Shown: positions 52,515-62,266, counted from the first letter of the stretch. The stretch is 64,000 bases of DNA from Burkholderia mayonis (GCF_001523745.2 NZ_CP013387.1:682001-746000); one strand, 5' to 3'. Numbers and translations: made by a program. Notes: generated by a model not told the origin, from the letters alone.

Positions 52515-55349
52515 GTGAATCGCGAACGCATATTCAACTGTCTCGGCCGCACGACTTATGCGGCCCTCGTCGACGCCACGGCGCTAGGCCGATCCCGTCG
52601 GCACACTTTCATCGACCTCGATCACTGGGCGCTGTGCCTGCTGCAGCGTGAGCAGAGCGATCTCGCACGCCTGTTCGAGCAGTTCGGCAGCGACGTCGGC
52701 GAAGTCAAGCGCCGGATGGAGAAGGCGCTCGACAGCTTCGACGTCAGTGGCGACTCGCTGCGCGACATCTCGAGCTCGCTCGAGCGCAGCGTCGGACCGG
52801 CCGTCATCTGGAGCCAGATCGCGGCGCGCGCGGGCAAGGTGCGCTCCGGCCACCTGCTGCTCGCGTGGCTCGACGAGGATCTGACGCGCCGCTGGCTGCA
52901 GCAGCGCGTGCCGACCGGCATCACGTCGGCCGCGCTCGATGAAGTGGTGAAGCGCTACGAGGCGCTCGCATCGGGCTGGCCGGAAGCCGACGAGGCGCCG
53001 GCGGCGGTCGGCGGCGGCGCGCTCGGCGTGGACGCGGGCGAAACCGGCGCCGACGGCGGCAGCGATGCGCTCGCGAAATGGGCGACGTGCCTGACCGAGC
53101 AGGCCGCGCGCGGCGAGCTCGATCCCGTCGTCGGCCGCGACGACGAATTGCGGACAGTGATCGACATCCTGTCGCGCCGCCGCCAGAACAATCCGATCCT
53201 CGTTGGCGAGGCGGGCGTCGGCAAGACGGCCGTCGTCGAGGCGCTCGCGCAGAAGATCCACGCGGGCGCGGTGCCGCCCGGGCTTCTCGGCGCGCAGGTG
53301 TGGGCGCTCGATCTCGCGCGGATGCAGGCGGGCGCCGGCGTGCGCGGCGAATTCGAGCAGCGGCTCAAGTCGCTGATCGACGCGGTGATCGCCGCGCCGA
53401 GCCCGATCATCCTGTTCTGCGACGAGACGCACACGCTGATCGGCGCGGGCGGCGCGGCCGGCACGGGCGACGCGGCGAACCTGATCAAGCCGATGCTCGC
53501 GCGCGGCCAACTGCGGATGGTCGCCGCGACGACGTGGTCCGAGTACAAGCAATACATCGAGCCGGATGCGGCGCTCGTGCGGCGCTTCCAGGCGGTGGCC
53601 GTCGACGAGCCGAACGACGACGCGGCGGTCGACATGCTGCGCACGATCGCGCCGCGCTTCGCCGCGCACCACGGCGTACGCATCGTCGATTCGGCGCTGC
53701 GTGGCGCGGTCGAGTTGTCGCGCCGCTATCTGCCCGCGCGGCAATTGCCGGACAAGGCGATCAGCCTGCTCGACACCGCATGCGCGCGCGTTGCGATGAG
53801 CCAGAACTGCGCGCCCGCCGAGCTCGAACGGCTGCAGCATCAGGCGTTCGCGATCGGTCAGACGCTCGATTGGCGCGCGAGCGATCGCCGAATGGGCGTG
53901 CGCACGCCCGGCGACGAGGCCGAGCTCGAAGGCCGTCAAGCGAATCTCTTCCAGCAGGCGGCGACGCTGGAGACGGTCGTCGACGCGCAGCGCGACGAAG
54001 TGCGCACGTGGCTCGCGCGTCTGAACGATGAAGCACCCATGTCGGCCGACAGCGACGGCGATTCGTTCGCCGTGCGCATCGGCGCGAATCGCTGGGTGCG
54101 TCCTTGGGTCGACGAGCACGTGGTGTCGGAGGTGCTCGCCGAGTGGACGGGGGTGCCGGTCGCGCAGCTCGCGCAGGACGACGCGCAGCGCGTCGTCGAG
54201 CTCGAGGGCGCGCTGAACGCGGGCATCCACGGCCAGACGGGCGCGATGCGCTCGATCGCGCAAGCGCTGCAAGTGTCGCATTCGGGGCTCAACGATCCGC
54301 GCCGGCCGCTCGGCGTGATGCTGCTCGCCGGCCCGACCGGCACGGGCAAGAGCCAGGCGGCCGCGAAGCTCGCCGAGCTGTTGTTCGGCGGCGAGCGCAA
54401 TCTTATCCAGTTCAACATGAACGAGTTCCAGGAAGCGCACACGGTATCGACGCTGAAGGGCGCACCGCCGGGATACGTCGGCTACGGCAAGGGCGGGCGC
54501 CTGACCGAAGCGGTTCGCAAGAAGCCGTACAGCGTGCTGCTGCTCGACGAATTCGATCGCGCGCATCCGGACATTCATGAAGTTTTCTATCAGGTCTTCG
54601 ATCAGGGCTGGATGGAGGACGGCGAAGGTCGCCGGATCAGCTTCCGCAACTGCCTCATTTTGTTGACGAGCAATCTCGGCGATGTCGAGATCGAAGCGGC
54701 GTGCAAGGCCGATGCGCAGATTTCGCAGGCGAAGCTCGACAAGCTCGTCGGCGAGCGGCTGCAAGGGCGTTTTTCGCCCGCGCTGCTCGCGCGGATCCAG
54801 CTCGTCGCATTCCGGCCGCTCGACGTCGATGCGCTCACCGGGATCGCGACGCAGGCGCTCGACGAGCTTGGCGAGCGCCTCGCGGAGAACGATCTGCAGT
54901 GGCGCGCGGACGAAGGCGTCGCGGCATGGGTGGCGCACGCGGTGTCGCAGCATCCGGCGAACGGCCGCGCGGTGCGCGATCTGCTGCGCCAGCACGTGAT
55001 GCCGGCCGTCGCGCGCGGCGTGCTCGCTGCACGCGCGGAGGGGCGCGCGCTGAAGACGGTGCGGCTGTCCGCGCACGAGCAGCTGTCGCTCGTGTTCGAC
55101 GAAGACGCATGGGAACTCAACGGCACCGACGCGGCGACGCTCGGCGAGCAGGCGGCTACAGCTGCGGCTGCGCTGGAGGCTGCGGCGGCCGCTTCCGCGG
55201 AAGCGCACGAAGCACGCGAATCGCATGAATCACGTGAAGTGCACGACGCGCGCGCCGATGCGAGCGATGAGCCTCCGGCCGAAGCGCCGCGGCCTCACGA
55301 GACGACATCGGCGGATGCCGGCACGACGGGAGAACCGTCATGCGTCTGA
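52515..55349 (+). CDS. clpV: T6SS AAA+ ATPase TssH (ClpV)
   Basis: This 944-residue hexameric unfoldase recycles contracted sheath. It starts with GTG (NRERIFNCLGRTTYAALVDATALG, the N-domain that binds TssC). The first AAA+ module has Walker A GEAGVGKTAVVE near residue 232 and Walker B ILFCDETHTLIGAGG; the Glu is inverted to DE-T as in ClpV proteins. The second module has GPTGTGKSQAA near residue 606 and VLLLDEFDRAHPD. The last 70 residues are low-complexity, rich in Ala, Glu and His (EAHEARESHESREVHDARAD). Its end overlaps the first vgrG by ten bases. Confidence 0.96.
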   Translation: MNRERIFNCLGRTTYAALVDATALGRSRRHTFIDLDHWALCLLQREQSDLARLFEQFGSDVGEVKRRMEKALDSFDVSGDSLRDISSSLERSVGPAVIWSQIAARAGKVRSGHLLLAWLDEDLTRRWLQQRVPTGITSAALDEVVKRYEALASGWPEADEAPAAVGGGALGVDAGETGADGGSDALAKWATCLTEQAARGELDPVVGRDDELRTVIDILSRRRQNNPILVGEAGVGKTAVVEALAQKIHAGAVPPGLLGAQVWALDLARMQAGAGVRGEFEQRLKSLIDAVIAAPSPIILFCDETHTLIGAGGAAGTGDAANLIKPMLARGQLRMVAATTWSEYKQYIEPDAALVRRFQAVAVDEPNDDAAVDMLRTIAPRFAAHHGVRIVDSALRGAVELSRRYLPARQLPDKAISLLDTACARVAMSQNCAPAELERLQHQAFAIGQTLDWRASDRRMGVRTPGDEAELEGRQANLFQQAATLETVVDAQRDEVRTWLARLNDEAPMSADSDGDSFAVRIGANRWVRPWVDEHVVSEVLAEWTGVPVAQLAQDDAQRVVELEGALNAGIHGQTGAMRSIAQALQVSHSGLNDPRRPLGVMLLAGPTGTGKSQAAAKLAELLFGGERNLIQFNMNEFQEAHTVSTLKGAPPGYVGYGKGGRLTEAVRKKPYSVLLLDEFDRAHPDIHEVFYQVFDQGWMEDGEGRRISFRNCLILLTSNLGDVEIEAACKADAQISQAKLDKLVGERLQGRFSPALLARIQLVAFRPLDVDALTGIATQALDELGERLAENDLQWRADEGVAAWVAHAVSQHPANGRAVRDLLRQHVMPAVARGVLAARAEGRALKTVRLSAHEQLSLVFDEDAWELNGTDAATLGEQAATAAAALEAAAAASAEAHEARESHESREVHDARADASDEPPAEAPRPHETTSADAGTTGEPSCV

Positions 55350-57628
55350 TCGAACTGCGCAGTCCCTTGCTGGAGCTGGATGCGGTCGCGCTGAGCTTCG
55401 TGGTCCACGAAAACCTGTCGCAGGAGCCGTCGTATCAACTGGATCTGCTGAGCCACGACCCGGACCTGGATTTCGACGCGCTGCTCGGCTCGTCGCTGTC
55501 GGCGGACATCGATCTGGGCGGCGGCGACGTGCGGACGTTCAACACGCACGTGTTCGGCGGCTACGACACGGGTCAGATGAGCGGGCAGTACACGTACACG
55601 CTGGAGCTGAAGAGCTGGCTGTCGTTTCTGGCGGAGAATCGCAACAGCCGGATTTTCCAGAACATGAGCGTGCCGCAGATCGTCGAGCAGGTGTTCCAGG
55701 GGCATCAGCGCAACGGTTACCGGTTCGAGCTCGAAGGCAGCTACGAGCCGCGCGAGTACTGCGTGCAGTTCCAGGAAACCGATCTGAACTTCGTGAAGCG
55801 GTTGCTCGAGGACGAAGGGATCTATTTCTGGATCGAGCACGAGCAGGACCGGCACGTGGTGGTGATCTCGGACACGCAGCGGTTCGAGGACTTGCCACTG
55901 CCGAACGACGAGCTGGAGTATCTGCCCGACGGCGAGGAGTCGCGCGCGATTCAGGGACGCGAAGGCGTGCAGCGTCTGCAGCGCACGCGGCGGATCAAGT
56001 CGAACAACGTCGCGCTGCGCGATTTCGACTATCACGCGCCTTCGAACAAGCTCGACAGCGACGCGCAGGTCGATCAGCCGAGCCTCGAAGGGATTCCGCT
56101 CGAGTACTACGACTATGCGACCGGGTACAGCGATCCGGAGCAAGGCGAGCGTCTCGCACGCTTGCGGCTCGAAGCATTCCAGGCGGAATCGCACACGCTC
56201 GTCGGCGAGGCGAACGCACGTGCGCTGGCGGCGGGTCGTGCATTCACGCTCGTCGGTCATCCGGCCGCGCAGCGCAATCGTCGGTACTACGTGACGAACA
56301 GCGAGCTGACGTTCATTCAGGACGGACCGGATAGTACGTCGCAGGGGCGCAACGTGGCGGTCAAGTTCCGCGCGCTCGCGGACGACCAGCCGTTCCGTCC
56401 GCTCCTGACGACGCCGCGCCCCGAAGTGCCGGGCATCCAGAGCGCGACGGTGGTGGGGCCGGAGATGTCGGAAGTGCATACCGACAAGCTCGGTCGGATC
56501 CGCGTGCACTTCCACTGGGACCGCTACAAGACGACGGAAGCGGATGCGTCGTGCTGGATTCGCGTGTCGCAGGCGTGGGCGGGCAAGGGCTGGGGCGTGC
56601 TCGCGATGCCGCGGGTCGGGCAGGAAGTGATCGTGACTTACGTCGATGGCGATCTCGATCGTCCGCTCGCGACGGGGATCGTCTACAACGGCGAAAACCC
56701 GACGCCGTATGACCTGCCGAAGGACATCCGCTACACCGGCCTCGTGTCGCGCTCGATCAAGCGCGCGGGCGGCTTCCAGAACGCGAGCCAGATCACGTTC
56801 GACGACCAGCGCGGCGCGGAGCGCGTGATGATCCACGCGGAGCGCGACATGCAGCAGACGGTCGAGCGCAACAGCTCGACGTCGATCGCGCAGGACTTGA
56901 ACCTGTCGGTGAAGGGGACGTCGACGTCGGTCGTCGGGATCTCGGTCAGCTTCACGGGCATCTCGGTGTCGTACACGGGTTTGTCGGTCAGCTTCACCGG
57001 CGTGTCCGCGAGCTTCACCGGCCTGAGCACGTCGTTTACCGGCGTGAGCACGAGCTTCACCGGCGTGTCGACGTCCTTCACCGGCGTCGACACGAGCTTC
57101 AAGGGCGTGTCGACGTCGTTCACCGGCGTCGATACGAGCTTCAAGGGCGTGTCGACGTCGTTCACCGGCGTCAGCACGAGCATTACCGGCTCCAGCAATT
57201 CGGTGACGGGCGTGTCGAACAGCATGACGGGCATCTCGTCGTCGTGGACCGACGTCAGCATGTCGACGACCGGGCAGTCGCAGAGCATCACCGGTGTGTC
57301 GTTGTCGTACACGGGCACGTCGAACAGCATGACGGGCACGAGCACGTCGGTGACGGGCACGTCGACGAGCATCACCGGCACGTCGATGTCGAATACCGGC
57401 AGTTCGACGAGCATCACGGGTACGTCGATGTCGACGACGGGCAGCTCGACGAGCATCACCGGCTCGAGCGTGTCGACCACCGGCAGCTCGGTGAGCACGA
57501 CGGGCTCGAGCGTATCGACGACGGGCAGCAGCGTATCGGTGACGGGCTTCAGCTTCTCGTACACCGGCGCGAGCTATTCGGATACGGGCATCGACCTGAA
57601 GAAGGTCGGCATGCAAGTGAAGAGTTGA
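55340..57628 (+). CDS. vgrG: T6SS spike protein VgrG (first copy) with heptad-repeat C-terminus
   Basis: This 762-residue spike protein has residues 1-360 as the gp27-like base (RLIELRSPLLELDAVALSFVVHENLSQEPSYQLDL, NRYYVTNSELTFIQ with an extra Arg). The gp5 OB fold follows (ATVVGPEMSEVHTDKLGRIRVHFHWDRYKTTE, SCWIRVSQAWAGKGWGVLAMPRVGQEVIVTYVDGD). Residues 533-749 are 31 uninterrupted seven-residue repeats of consensus G-x-S-x-S-x-T, which should form a long beta-helical needle. This replaces the usual VxVxGxxx gp5 repeats, and no enzymatic domain follows (end GIDLKKVGMQVKS). The first 350 codons are nearly identical to the second copy. The divergent segment PFRPLLTTPRPEVPG may be a recombination edge. 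Confidence 0.95.
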   Translation: MRLIELRSPLLELDAVALSFVVHENLSQEPSYQLDLLSHDPDLDFDALLGSSLSADIDLGGGDVRTFNTHVFGGYDTGQMSGQYTYTLELKSWLSFLAENRNSRIFQNMSVPQIVEQVFQGHQRNGYRFELEGSYEPREYCVQFQETDLNFVKRLLEDEGIYFWIEHEQDRHVVVISDTQRFEDLPLPNDELEYLPDGEESRAIQGREGVQRLQRTRRIKSNNVALRDFDYHAPSNKLDSDAQVDQPSLEGIPLEYYDYATGYSDPEQGERLARLRLEAFQAESHTLVGEANARALAAGRAFTLVGHPAAQRNRRYYVTNSELTFIQDGPDSTSQGRNVAVKFRALADDQPFRPLLTTPRPEVPGIQSATVVGPEMSEVHTDKLGRIRVHFHWDRYKTTEADASCWIRVSQAWAGKGWGVLAMPRVGQEVIVTYVDGDLDRPLATGIVYNGENPTPYDLPKDIRYTGLVSRSIKRAGGFQNASQITFDDQRGAERVMIHAERDMQQTVERNSSTSIAQDLNLSVKGTSTSVVGISVSFTGISVSYTGLSVSFTGVSASFTGLSTSFTGVSTSFTGVSTSFTGVDTSFKGVSTSFTGVDTSFKGVSTSFTGVSTSITGSSNSVTGVSNSMTGISSSWTDVSMSTTGQSQSITGVSLSYTGTSNSMTGTSTSVTGTSTSITGTSMSNTGSSTSITGTSMSTTGSSTSITGSSVSTTGSSVSTTGSSVSTTGSSVSVTGFSFSYTGASYSDTGIDLKKVGMQVKS
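56936..57586 (+). repeat. 31 tandem 21-bp heptad-coding repeats in the first vgrG
   Basis: The codons follow Gly-x-Ser-x-Ser-x-Thr without insertion or deletion for 217 residues. Examples are GVSTSFT (several copies), GTSTSIT and GSSVSTT. One unit begins with Asp instead of Gly (DVSMSTT) and two read GVDTSFK. The DNA is repetitive enough to allow slippage or recombination. Confidence 0.9.
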
Positions 57629-57632
57629 TCCC

Positions 57633-57764
57633 ATGAGCGATATCCAATCACAAGCGGCCGTCGCGGCCGCATCGCCAACCGGGATCGACTCGCTGCTCGC
57701 TGCGTATTCATCGGCGTATTCGTCGGCGGATGCCGGTACGGTCGGAGGGCTGCCATGCGTCTGA
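57633..57764 (+). pseudogene. 43-codon chimeric ORF: scar of the vgrG duplication
   Basis: This ORF begins like the DUF2169 gene (MSDIQSQAAVAA compared with MRHIKPQAALVA at 60047) and ends like clpV (SADAGTVGGLPCV compared with SADAGTTGEPSCV). Its stop overlaps the second vgrG by ten bases, exactly as the clpV stop overlaps the first. It therefore is the fusion of the start of the downstream gene with the end of the upstream gene, left by tandem duplication of a unit reaching from the 3' end of clpV to the 5' end of the DUF2169 gene. It may be translated but is unlikely to be functional, other than by coupling translation of the second vgrG. Confidence 0.75.
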
Positions 57765-60043
57765 TCGAACTGCGCAGTCCCTTGCTGGAGCTGGATGCGG
57801 TCGCGCTGAGCTTCGTGGTCCACGAAAACCTGTCGCAGGAGCCGTCGTATCAGCTGGATCTGCTGAGCCACGACCCGGATCTGGATTTCGACGCGCTGCT
57901 CGGCTCGTCGCTGTCGGCGGACATCGATCTGGGCGGCGGCGACGTGCGGACGTTCAACACGCACGTGTTCGGCGGCTACGACACGGGTCAGATGAGCGGG
58001 CAGTACACGTACACGCTGGAGCTGAAGAGCTGGCTGTCGTTTCTGGCGGAGAATCGCAACAGCCGGATTTTCCAGAACATGAGCGTGCCGCAGATCGTCG
58101 AGCAGGTGTTCCAGGGGCATCAGCGCAACGGTTACCGGTTCGAGCTCGAAGGCAGCTACGAGCCGCGCGAGTACTGCGTGCAGTTCCAGGAAACCGATCT
58201 GAACTTCGTGAAGCGGTTGCTCGAGGACGAAGGGATCTATTTCTGGATCGAGCACGAGCAGGACCGGCACGTGGTGGTGATCTCGGACACACAGCGGTTC
58301 GAGGACTTGCCGCTGCCGAACGACGAGCTGGAGTATCTGCCCGACGGCGAGGAGTCGCGCGCGATTCAGGGACGCGAAGGCGTGCAGCGTCTGCAGCGCA
58401 CGCGGCGGATCAAGTCGAACAACGTCGCGCTGCGCGATTTCGACTATCACGCGCCGTCGAACAAGCTCGACAGCGACGCGCAGGTCGATCAGCCGAGCCT
58501 CGAAGGGATTCCGCTCGAGTACTACGACTATGCGACCGGGTACAGCGATCCGGAGCAAGGCGAGCGTCTCGCACGCTTGCGGCTCGAAGCGTTCCAGGCG
58601 GAATCGCATGCGCTCGTCGGCGAGGCGAACGCACGTGCGCTGGCGGCGGGTCGTGCATTCACGCTCGTCGGTCATCCGGCCGCGCAGCGCAATCGTCGGT
58701 ACTACGTGACGAACAGCGAGCTGACGTTCATTCAGGACGGACCGGATAGTACGTCGCAGGGGCGCAACGTGGCGGTCAAGTTCCGCGCGCTCGCGGACGA
58801 CCAGCCTTATCACCCACTGCTCCTGACCAAGAAGCCGCGAGTCCCGGGCATTCAGAGCGCGACGGTGGTGGGGCCGGAGATGTCGGAAGTGCATACCGAC
58901 AAGCTCGGTCGGATCCGCGTGCACTTCCACTGGGACCGCTACAAGACGACGGAAGCGGATGCGTCGTGCTGGATTCGCGTGACGCAGGCGTGGGCGGGCA
59001 AGGGCTGGGGCGTGATCGCGATGCCGCGGGTCGGGCAGGAAGTGATCGTGATCTACGTCGACGGCGATCTCGATCGTCCGCTTGCGACGGGGATCGTCTA
59101 CAACGGCGAAAACCCGACGCCGTACGATCTGCCGAAGGACATCCGCTACACCGGCCTCGTCACACGTTCGATCAAACGCGCGGGCGGCTTTCCGAATGCA
59201 AGCCAATTGACGTTCGACGACCAGCGCGGCGCGGAGCGCGTGATGATCCATGCAGAGCGCGACGCACAGCAGACGGTCGAGCGCAACAGCTCGACGTCGA
59301 TCGCGCAGGACTTGAACCTGTCGGTGAAGGGCACGTCGACGTCGGTCGTCGGGATCTCCGTCAGCTTCACGGGCATCTCGGTGTCGTACACGGGGCTGTC
59401 GGTCAGCTTCACCGGCGTGTCCGCCAGATTCACCGGCCTGAGCACGTCGTTCACCGGCGTGAGCACGAGCTTCACCGGCGTGTCGACGTCCTTCACCGGC
59501 GTCGATACGAGCTTCACTGGCGTATCCACCGGATTCAAGGGCGTCGACACGGGCTTTACGGGCGTCGGGACGTCGATGGTCGGCGTGGCGACGAGCATCA
59601 CCGGCTCCAGCAATTCGGTGACGGGCGTGTCGAACAGCATGACGGGCATCTCGTCGTCGTGGACCGACGTCAAGATGTCGACGACCGGCCAGTCGGAGAG
59701 CATCACCGGTGTGTCGCTGTCATACACGGGCACGTCGAACAGCATGACGGGCACGAGTACGTCCGTGACCGGCACGTCGACGAGCATCACCGGCACGTCG
59801 ATGTCGAATACCGGCAGCTCGACGAGCATCACCGGTACGTCGATGTCGACGACGGGCAGTTCGGTGGGCATGACGGGCTCGAGCATGTCGGCCACCGGCA
59901 GTTCGGTGGGCACGACGGGTTCGAGCGTATCGACGACGGGCAGCAAGATGTCGGTCACCGGCTTCAGCTTCTCGTATACGGGAGCGAGCTACGAGGACGT
60001 GGGCATCGATCTGAAGAAGCTCGGGATGCAGACGAAGAACTGA
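57755..60043 (+). CDS. vgrG: T6SS spike protein VgrG (second copy) with heptad-repeat C-terminus
   Basis: This 762-residue paralogue of the preceding gene has the same length and domain layout. The first 350 residues are almost unchanged, then the segment PYHPLLLTKKPRVPG replaces PFRPLLTTPRPEVPG. The gp5 OB fold has single changes (RVTQAWAGKGWGVIAMPRVGQEVIVIYVDGD). The 31 heptads at residues 533-749 keep register but differ in several units (GVSARFT, GVSTGFK, GVDTGFT, GVGTSMV, GSSVGMT), so tip surface and cargo binding may differ. Similarity over the base is probably kept by gene conversion. The DUF2169 gene follows after three bases. Confidence 0.95.
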   Translation: MRLIELRSPLLELDAVALSFVVHENLSQEPSYQLDLLSHDPDLDFDALLGSSLSADIDLGGGDVRTFNTHVFGGYDTGQMSGQYTYTLELKSWLSFLAENRNSRIFQNMSVPQIVEQVFQGHQRNGYRFELEGSYEPREYCVQFQETDLNFVKRLLEDEGIYFWIEHEQDRHVVVISDTQRFEDLPLPNDELEYLPDGEESRAIQGREGVQRLQRTRRIKSNNVALRDFDYHAPSNKLDSDAQVDQPSLEGIPLEYYDYATGYSDPEQGERLARLRLEAFQAESHALVGEANARALAAGRAFTLVGHPAAQRNRRYYVTNSELTFIQDGPDSTSQGRNVAVKFRALADDQPYHPLLLTKKPRVPGIQSATVVGPEMSEVHTDKLGRIRVHFHWDRYKTTEADASCWIRVTQAWAGKGWGVIAMPRVGQEVIVIYVDGDLDRPLATGIVYNGENPTPYDLPKDIRYTGLVTRSIKRAGGFPNASQLTFDDQRGAERVMIHAERDAQQTVERNSSTSIAQDLNLSVKGTSTSVVGISVSFTGISVSYTGLSVSFTGVSARFTGLSTSFTGVSTSFTGVSTSFTGVDTSFTGVSTGFKGVDTGFTGVGTSMVGVATSITGSSNSVTGVSNSMTGISSSWTDVKMSTTGQSESITGVSLSYTGTSNSMTGTSTSVTGTSTSITGTSMSNTGSSTSITGTSMSTTGSSVGMTGSSMSATGSSVGTTGSSVSTTGSKMSVTGFSFSYTGASYEDVGIDLKKLGMQTKN
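59351..60001 (+). repeat. 31 tandem 21-bp heptad-coding repeats in the second vgrG
   Basis: The period and number of G-x-S-x-S-x-T heptads match the first copy. Substitutions cluster in units 8-12 and 26-29, while units 13-25 are nearly invariant between copies. Confidence 0.9.
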
Positions 60044-60046
60044 CCT

Positions 60047-62266
60047 ATGCGACATATCAAACCACAAGCGGCCCTCGTGGCCACGACGAATACGCAAATC
60101 GGCGCGCAGCCGATGCTCGCGATCAGCATCGGGATGGGCTTCCGGCTCGATCAGCCATCGATCCTCGTGCACGAAGCGGCCGTCTGGGAGGCGCTGAAAG
60201 CGGCCGCGCCGTCGCTGCCGCTGTATGAAGCCGCATTGCCGAAGCAGCGCGCCGAATGGCTGCTCGCCGGCCACTCGCCGCATCCCGTCTCGCCCGGCGC
60301 TCGCGCGCGCAATGTCGACTGGACCGCATGGGTCGAGCTCGACGGCGTTCGCAAGATCGTCTCGTGCGCGATGTCGCTCGGCGACGAGCACGCGGAAGGC
60401 GGCTTTGCGAGCATCGCGGTGGATCACCGGCACGCGGCGGCGGGCGGCGCGCAGGAAAACCCGTTCGGCGTGACATCGGGCGCGCCGCCGCTGCAGCAAC
60501 TGCGCACGTTCGGCGTCGGTCCCGCGCCGCTTGCGGCGATGGGCGCGATCGGCAGCGACTGGCCCGAGCGCACGCAATGGATGCCGACGCGGCCGGGCAC
60601 CGTCGACGCGATGGCGCAGGACGGCACGCACATGGGCTGGCCCGCCGACGTCGATCTGCGCTTCTTCCAGCAGGCGGCGCCCGACCAGTGGGCGCGCGGC
60701 GAATGCTGGACGCCCGGCGCGCGCTTCGAGCTGAGCGGTTTCGGGCCGCGGGGCGAAGGCTTCATGGGCGAGCTGCCGCGTCTCGCACCGGTCGCGCTCG
60801 TGACGCGAAACGGGCGTCCGGGCATCGAGCGCCTGTCGTTCAAGCAGCAGACGGTGTGGTTCCTGCCGGATCGCGGCATCGGCGTGCTGTGGTGGAACGG
60901 CGCGGTCGCGCTCGATTTCCTGCTCGACGACAGCCCGACGATGCTCGTCGCCGCGTTCAAGGACGAGTCGGAGCGAATCGACATCGACGCGCTGATGAAG
61001 TTCGCCGATCAGCGCACGGACCTGAATTGCACCGATCCTCTGCAGCAGGCCGATCACGAACTGATGCCGGCCGTCGCAAAAGGCTGGACCTGGGAGATGA
61101 TCCTCGACACGGAAGATCACCCGCGCTTCGCTCCGGCGCCGCGCGGCTATGAAGAAGTCCGTGCGCGGGTCGAGCAGAACCGCCGTCAGCTGATCGAGGC
61201 GCGCGATGCGAGCGAGCGGCTCTCCGCGTTCGAGGAAGCGAATCGCAACGCGAAGCTGCCGGGCGCGCCGCGCGGCGGCGAGAACTGGCGGACCCGGCTG
61301 CGTCATGCGAAGACGCCCGAGCTCGCGAACGTCACGATTCGCGATGCCGATCTGTCGTCGCTGCGTTTCGACGGCTGGAAGTTCGACGACGTGCGTTTCG
61401 AGCGCTGCACGCTCGATCGCAGCGAATGGATGAACTGCCGGCTCAATCAGGTGCATGCGGTCGACTGCTCGTTCGCCGACGTGAAAATGAGCGACGGCTG
61501 GTGGAAAGGCGGCAAGATCCAGCGCTGCAATCTCGAGCGCAGCGCGTGGCTGAACATCGAGATCGACCGGATCTCGATCGACGAGTGTCGGCTCGACGAC
61601 CTGAAGGTCGCGGGCGGCTCGTGGGCGATGCTGTCGGTGCAGGGGCGCGGCGGCGTGCGCGGCGACGTTCAGGATGTCGAATGGCGCTCAGTGTCGTGGT
61701 CCGAGGTGAGCGCACCCGGCTGGACCTGGACGCGCGTGCGCGCCGACGATCTCGCGATCGTCGAATGCGGGATGGCGGGCCTTGCGGTGTCGCAGTGCAC
61801 GCTCTCGAAGCCGAGCATCCTGCTGACCGACCTGTCGGCGAGCGTCTGGCAGCGCAGCATGCTGACGTTCGCGGTGCTGTCGCACGGCACGTCGATCAAT
61901 GGCGCACGGCTCACCGATTGCGTGTTCAAGTCGTCGAGCCTGCAGGAGCTGCGCGCGGACCGCGTGCAGGTCGATCACTGCTCGTTCATGCAATTGAACG
62001 CGCAGCACCTGCATGCGCAGCAGTCGCACTGGAGCCGCACGGTGCTCGACGGCGCGAACGTGATGCATGCGCAGTTGACGGGCACGTCGTTCGATCGCTG
62101 CTCGCTGAAGGAGGCGATGCTGTACGGCGCCGACATGCGGCAGACGCGGATGCGCGACTGCAATCTCGTCCGGGTCCGCACGTCGTGGATCCATCCGCCG
62201 GAAGCGGGCGCGTGGCGCGGCAATCTGAACGCGGGCCAGCTCGACGTGCCGAGGAGGGTGGGATGA
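60047..62266 (+). CDS. DUF2169 T6SS accessory protein with pentapeptide-like repeats
   Basis: This 739-residue protein has residues about 10-330 as DUF2169 (AWVELDGVRKIVSCAMSLGDEHAEGG, PVALVTRNGRPGIERLSFKQQTVWFLPDRGIGVLWWNG). This domain recurs next to vgrG and PAAR genes and acts as an adaptor or chaperone for T6SS cargo in the cases studied. Residues about 430-705 are degenerate pentapeptide-like repeats (VTIRDADLSSLRFDGWKF, CTLDRSEWMNCRLNQVHAVDCSFADVKM), which fold as a right-handed quadrilateral beta-helix. It follows vgrG after three bases and overlaps the next gene by ATGA. It probably helps mount an effector on the VgrG tip; the effector itself is not in this window. Confidence 0.87.
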   Translation: MRHIKPQAALVATTNTQIGAQPMLAISIGMGFRLDQPSILVHEAAVWEALKAAAPSLPLYEAALPKQRAEWLLAGHSPHPVSPGARARNVDWTAWVELDGVRKIVSCAMSLGDEHAEGGFASIAVDHRHAAAGGAQENPFGVTSGAPPLQQLRTFGVGPAPLAAMGAIGSDWPERTQWMPTRPGTVDAMAQDGTHMGWPADVDLRFFQQAAPDQWARGECWTPGARFELSGFGPRGEGFMGELPRLAPVALVTRNGRPGIERLSFKQQTVWFLPDRGIGVLWWNGAVALDFLLDDSPTMLVAAFKDESERIDIDALMKFADQRTDLNCTDPLQQADHELMPAVAKGWTWEMILDTEDHPRFAPAPRGYEEVRARVEQNRRQLIEARDASERLSAFEEANRNAKLPGAPRGGENWRTRLRHAKTPELANVTIRDADLSSLRFDGWKFDDVRFERCTLDRSEWMNCRLNQVHAVDCSFADVKMSDGWWKGGKIQRCNLERSAWLNIEIDRISIDECRLDDLKVAGGSWAMLSVQGRGGVRGDVQDVEWRSVSWSEVSAPGWTWTRVRADDLAIVECGMAGLAVSQCTLSKPSILLTDLSASVWQRSMLTFAVLSHGTSINGARLTDCVFKSSSLQELRADRVQVDHCSFMQLNAQHLHAQQSHWSRTVLDGANVMHAQLTGTSFDRCSLKEAMLYGADMRQTRMRDCNLVRVRTSWIHPPEAGAWRGNLNAGQLDVPRRVG

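Noticed and set aside
56936..57586. Regular 21-bp repeats resembling a CRISPR or satellite array
   Set aside because: They are coding heptads in frame with VgrG, with no unique spacers and no cas genes nearby.
55295..59251. A 1318-codon open frame on the minus strand opposite clpV end and both vgrGs
   Set aside because: It mirrors the codon bias of the plus-strand genes, spans two paralogous copies symmetrically, shows only low-complexity His/Arg-rich sequence and has no domain. It is a shadow frame.
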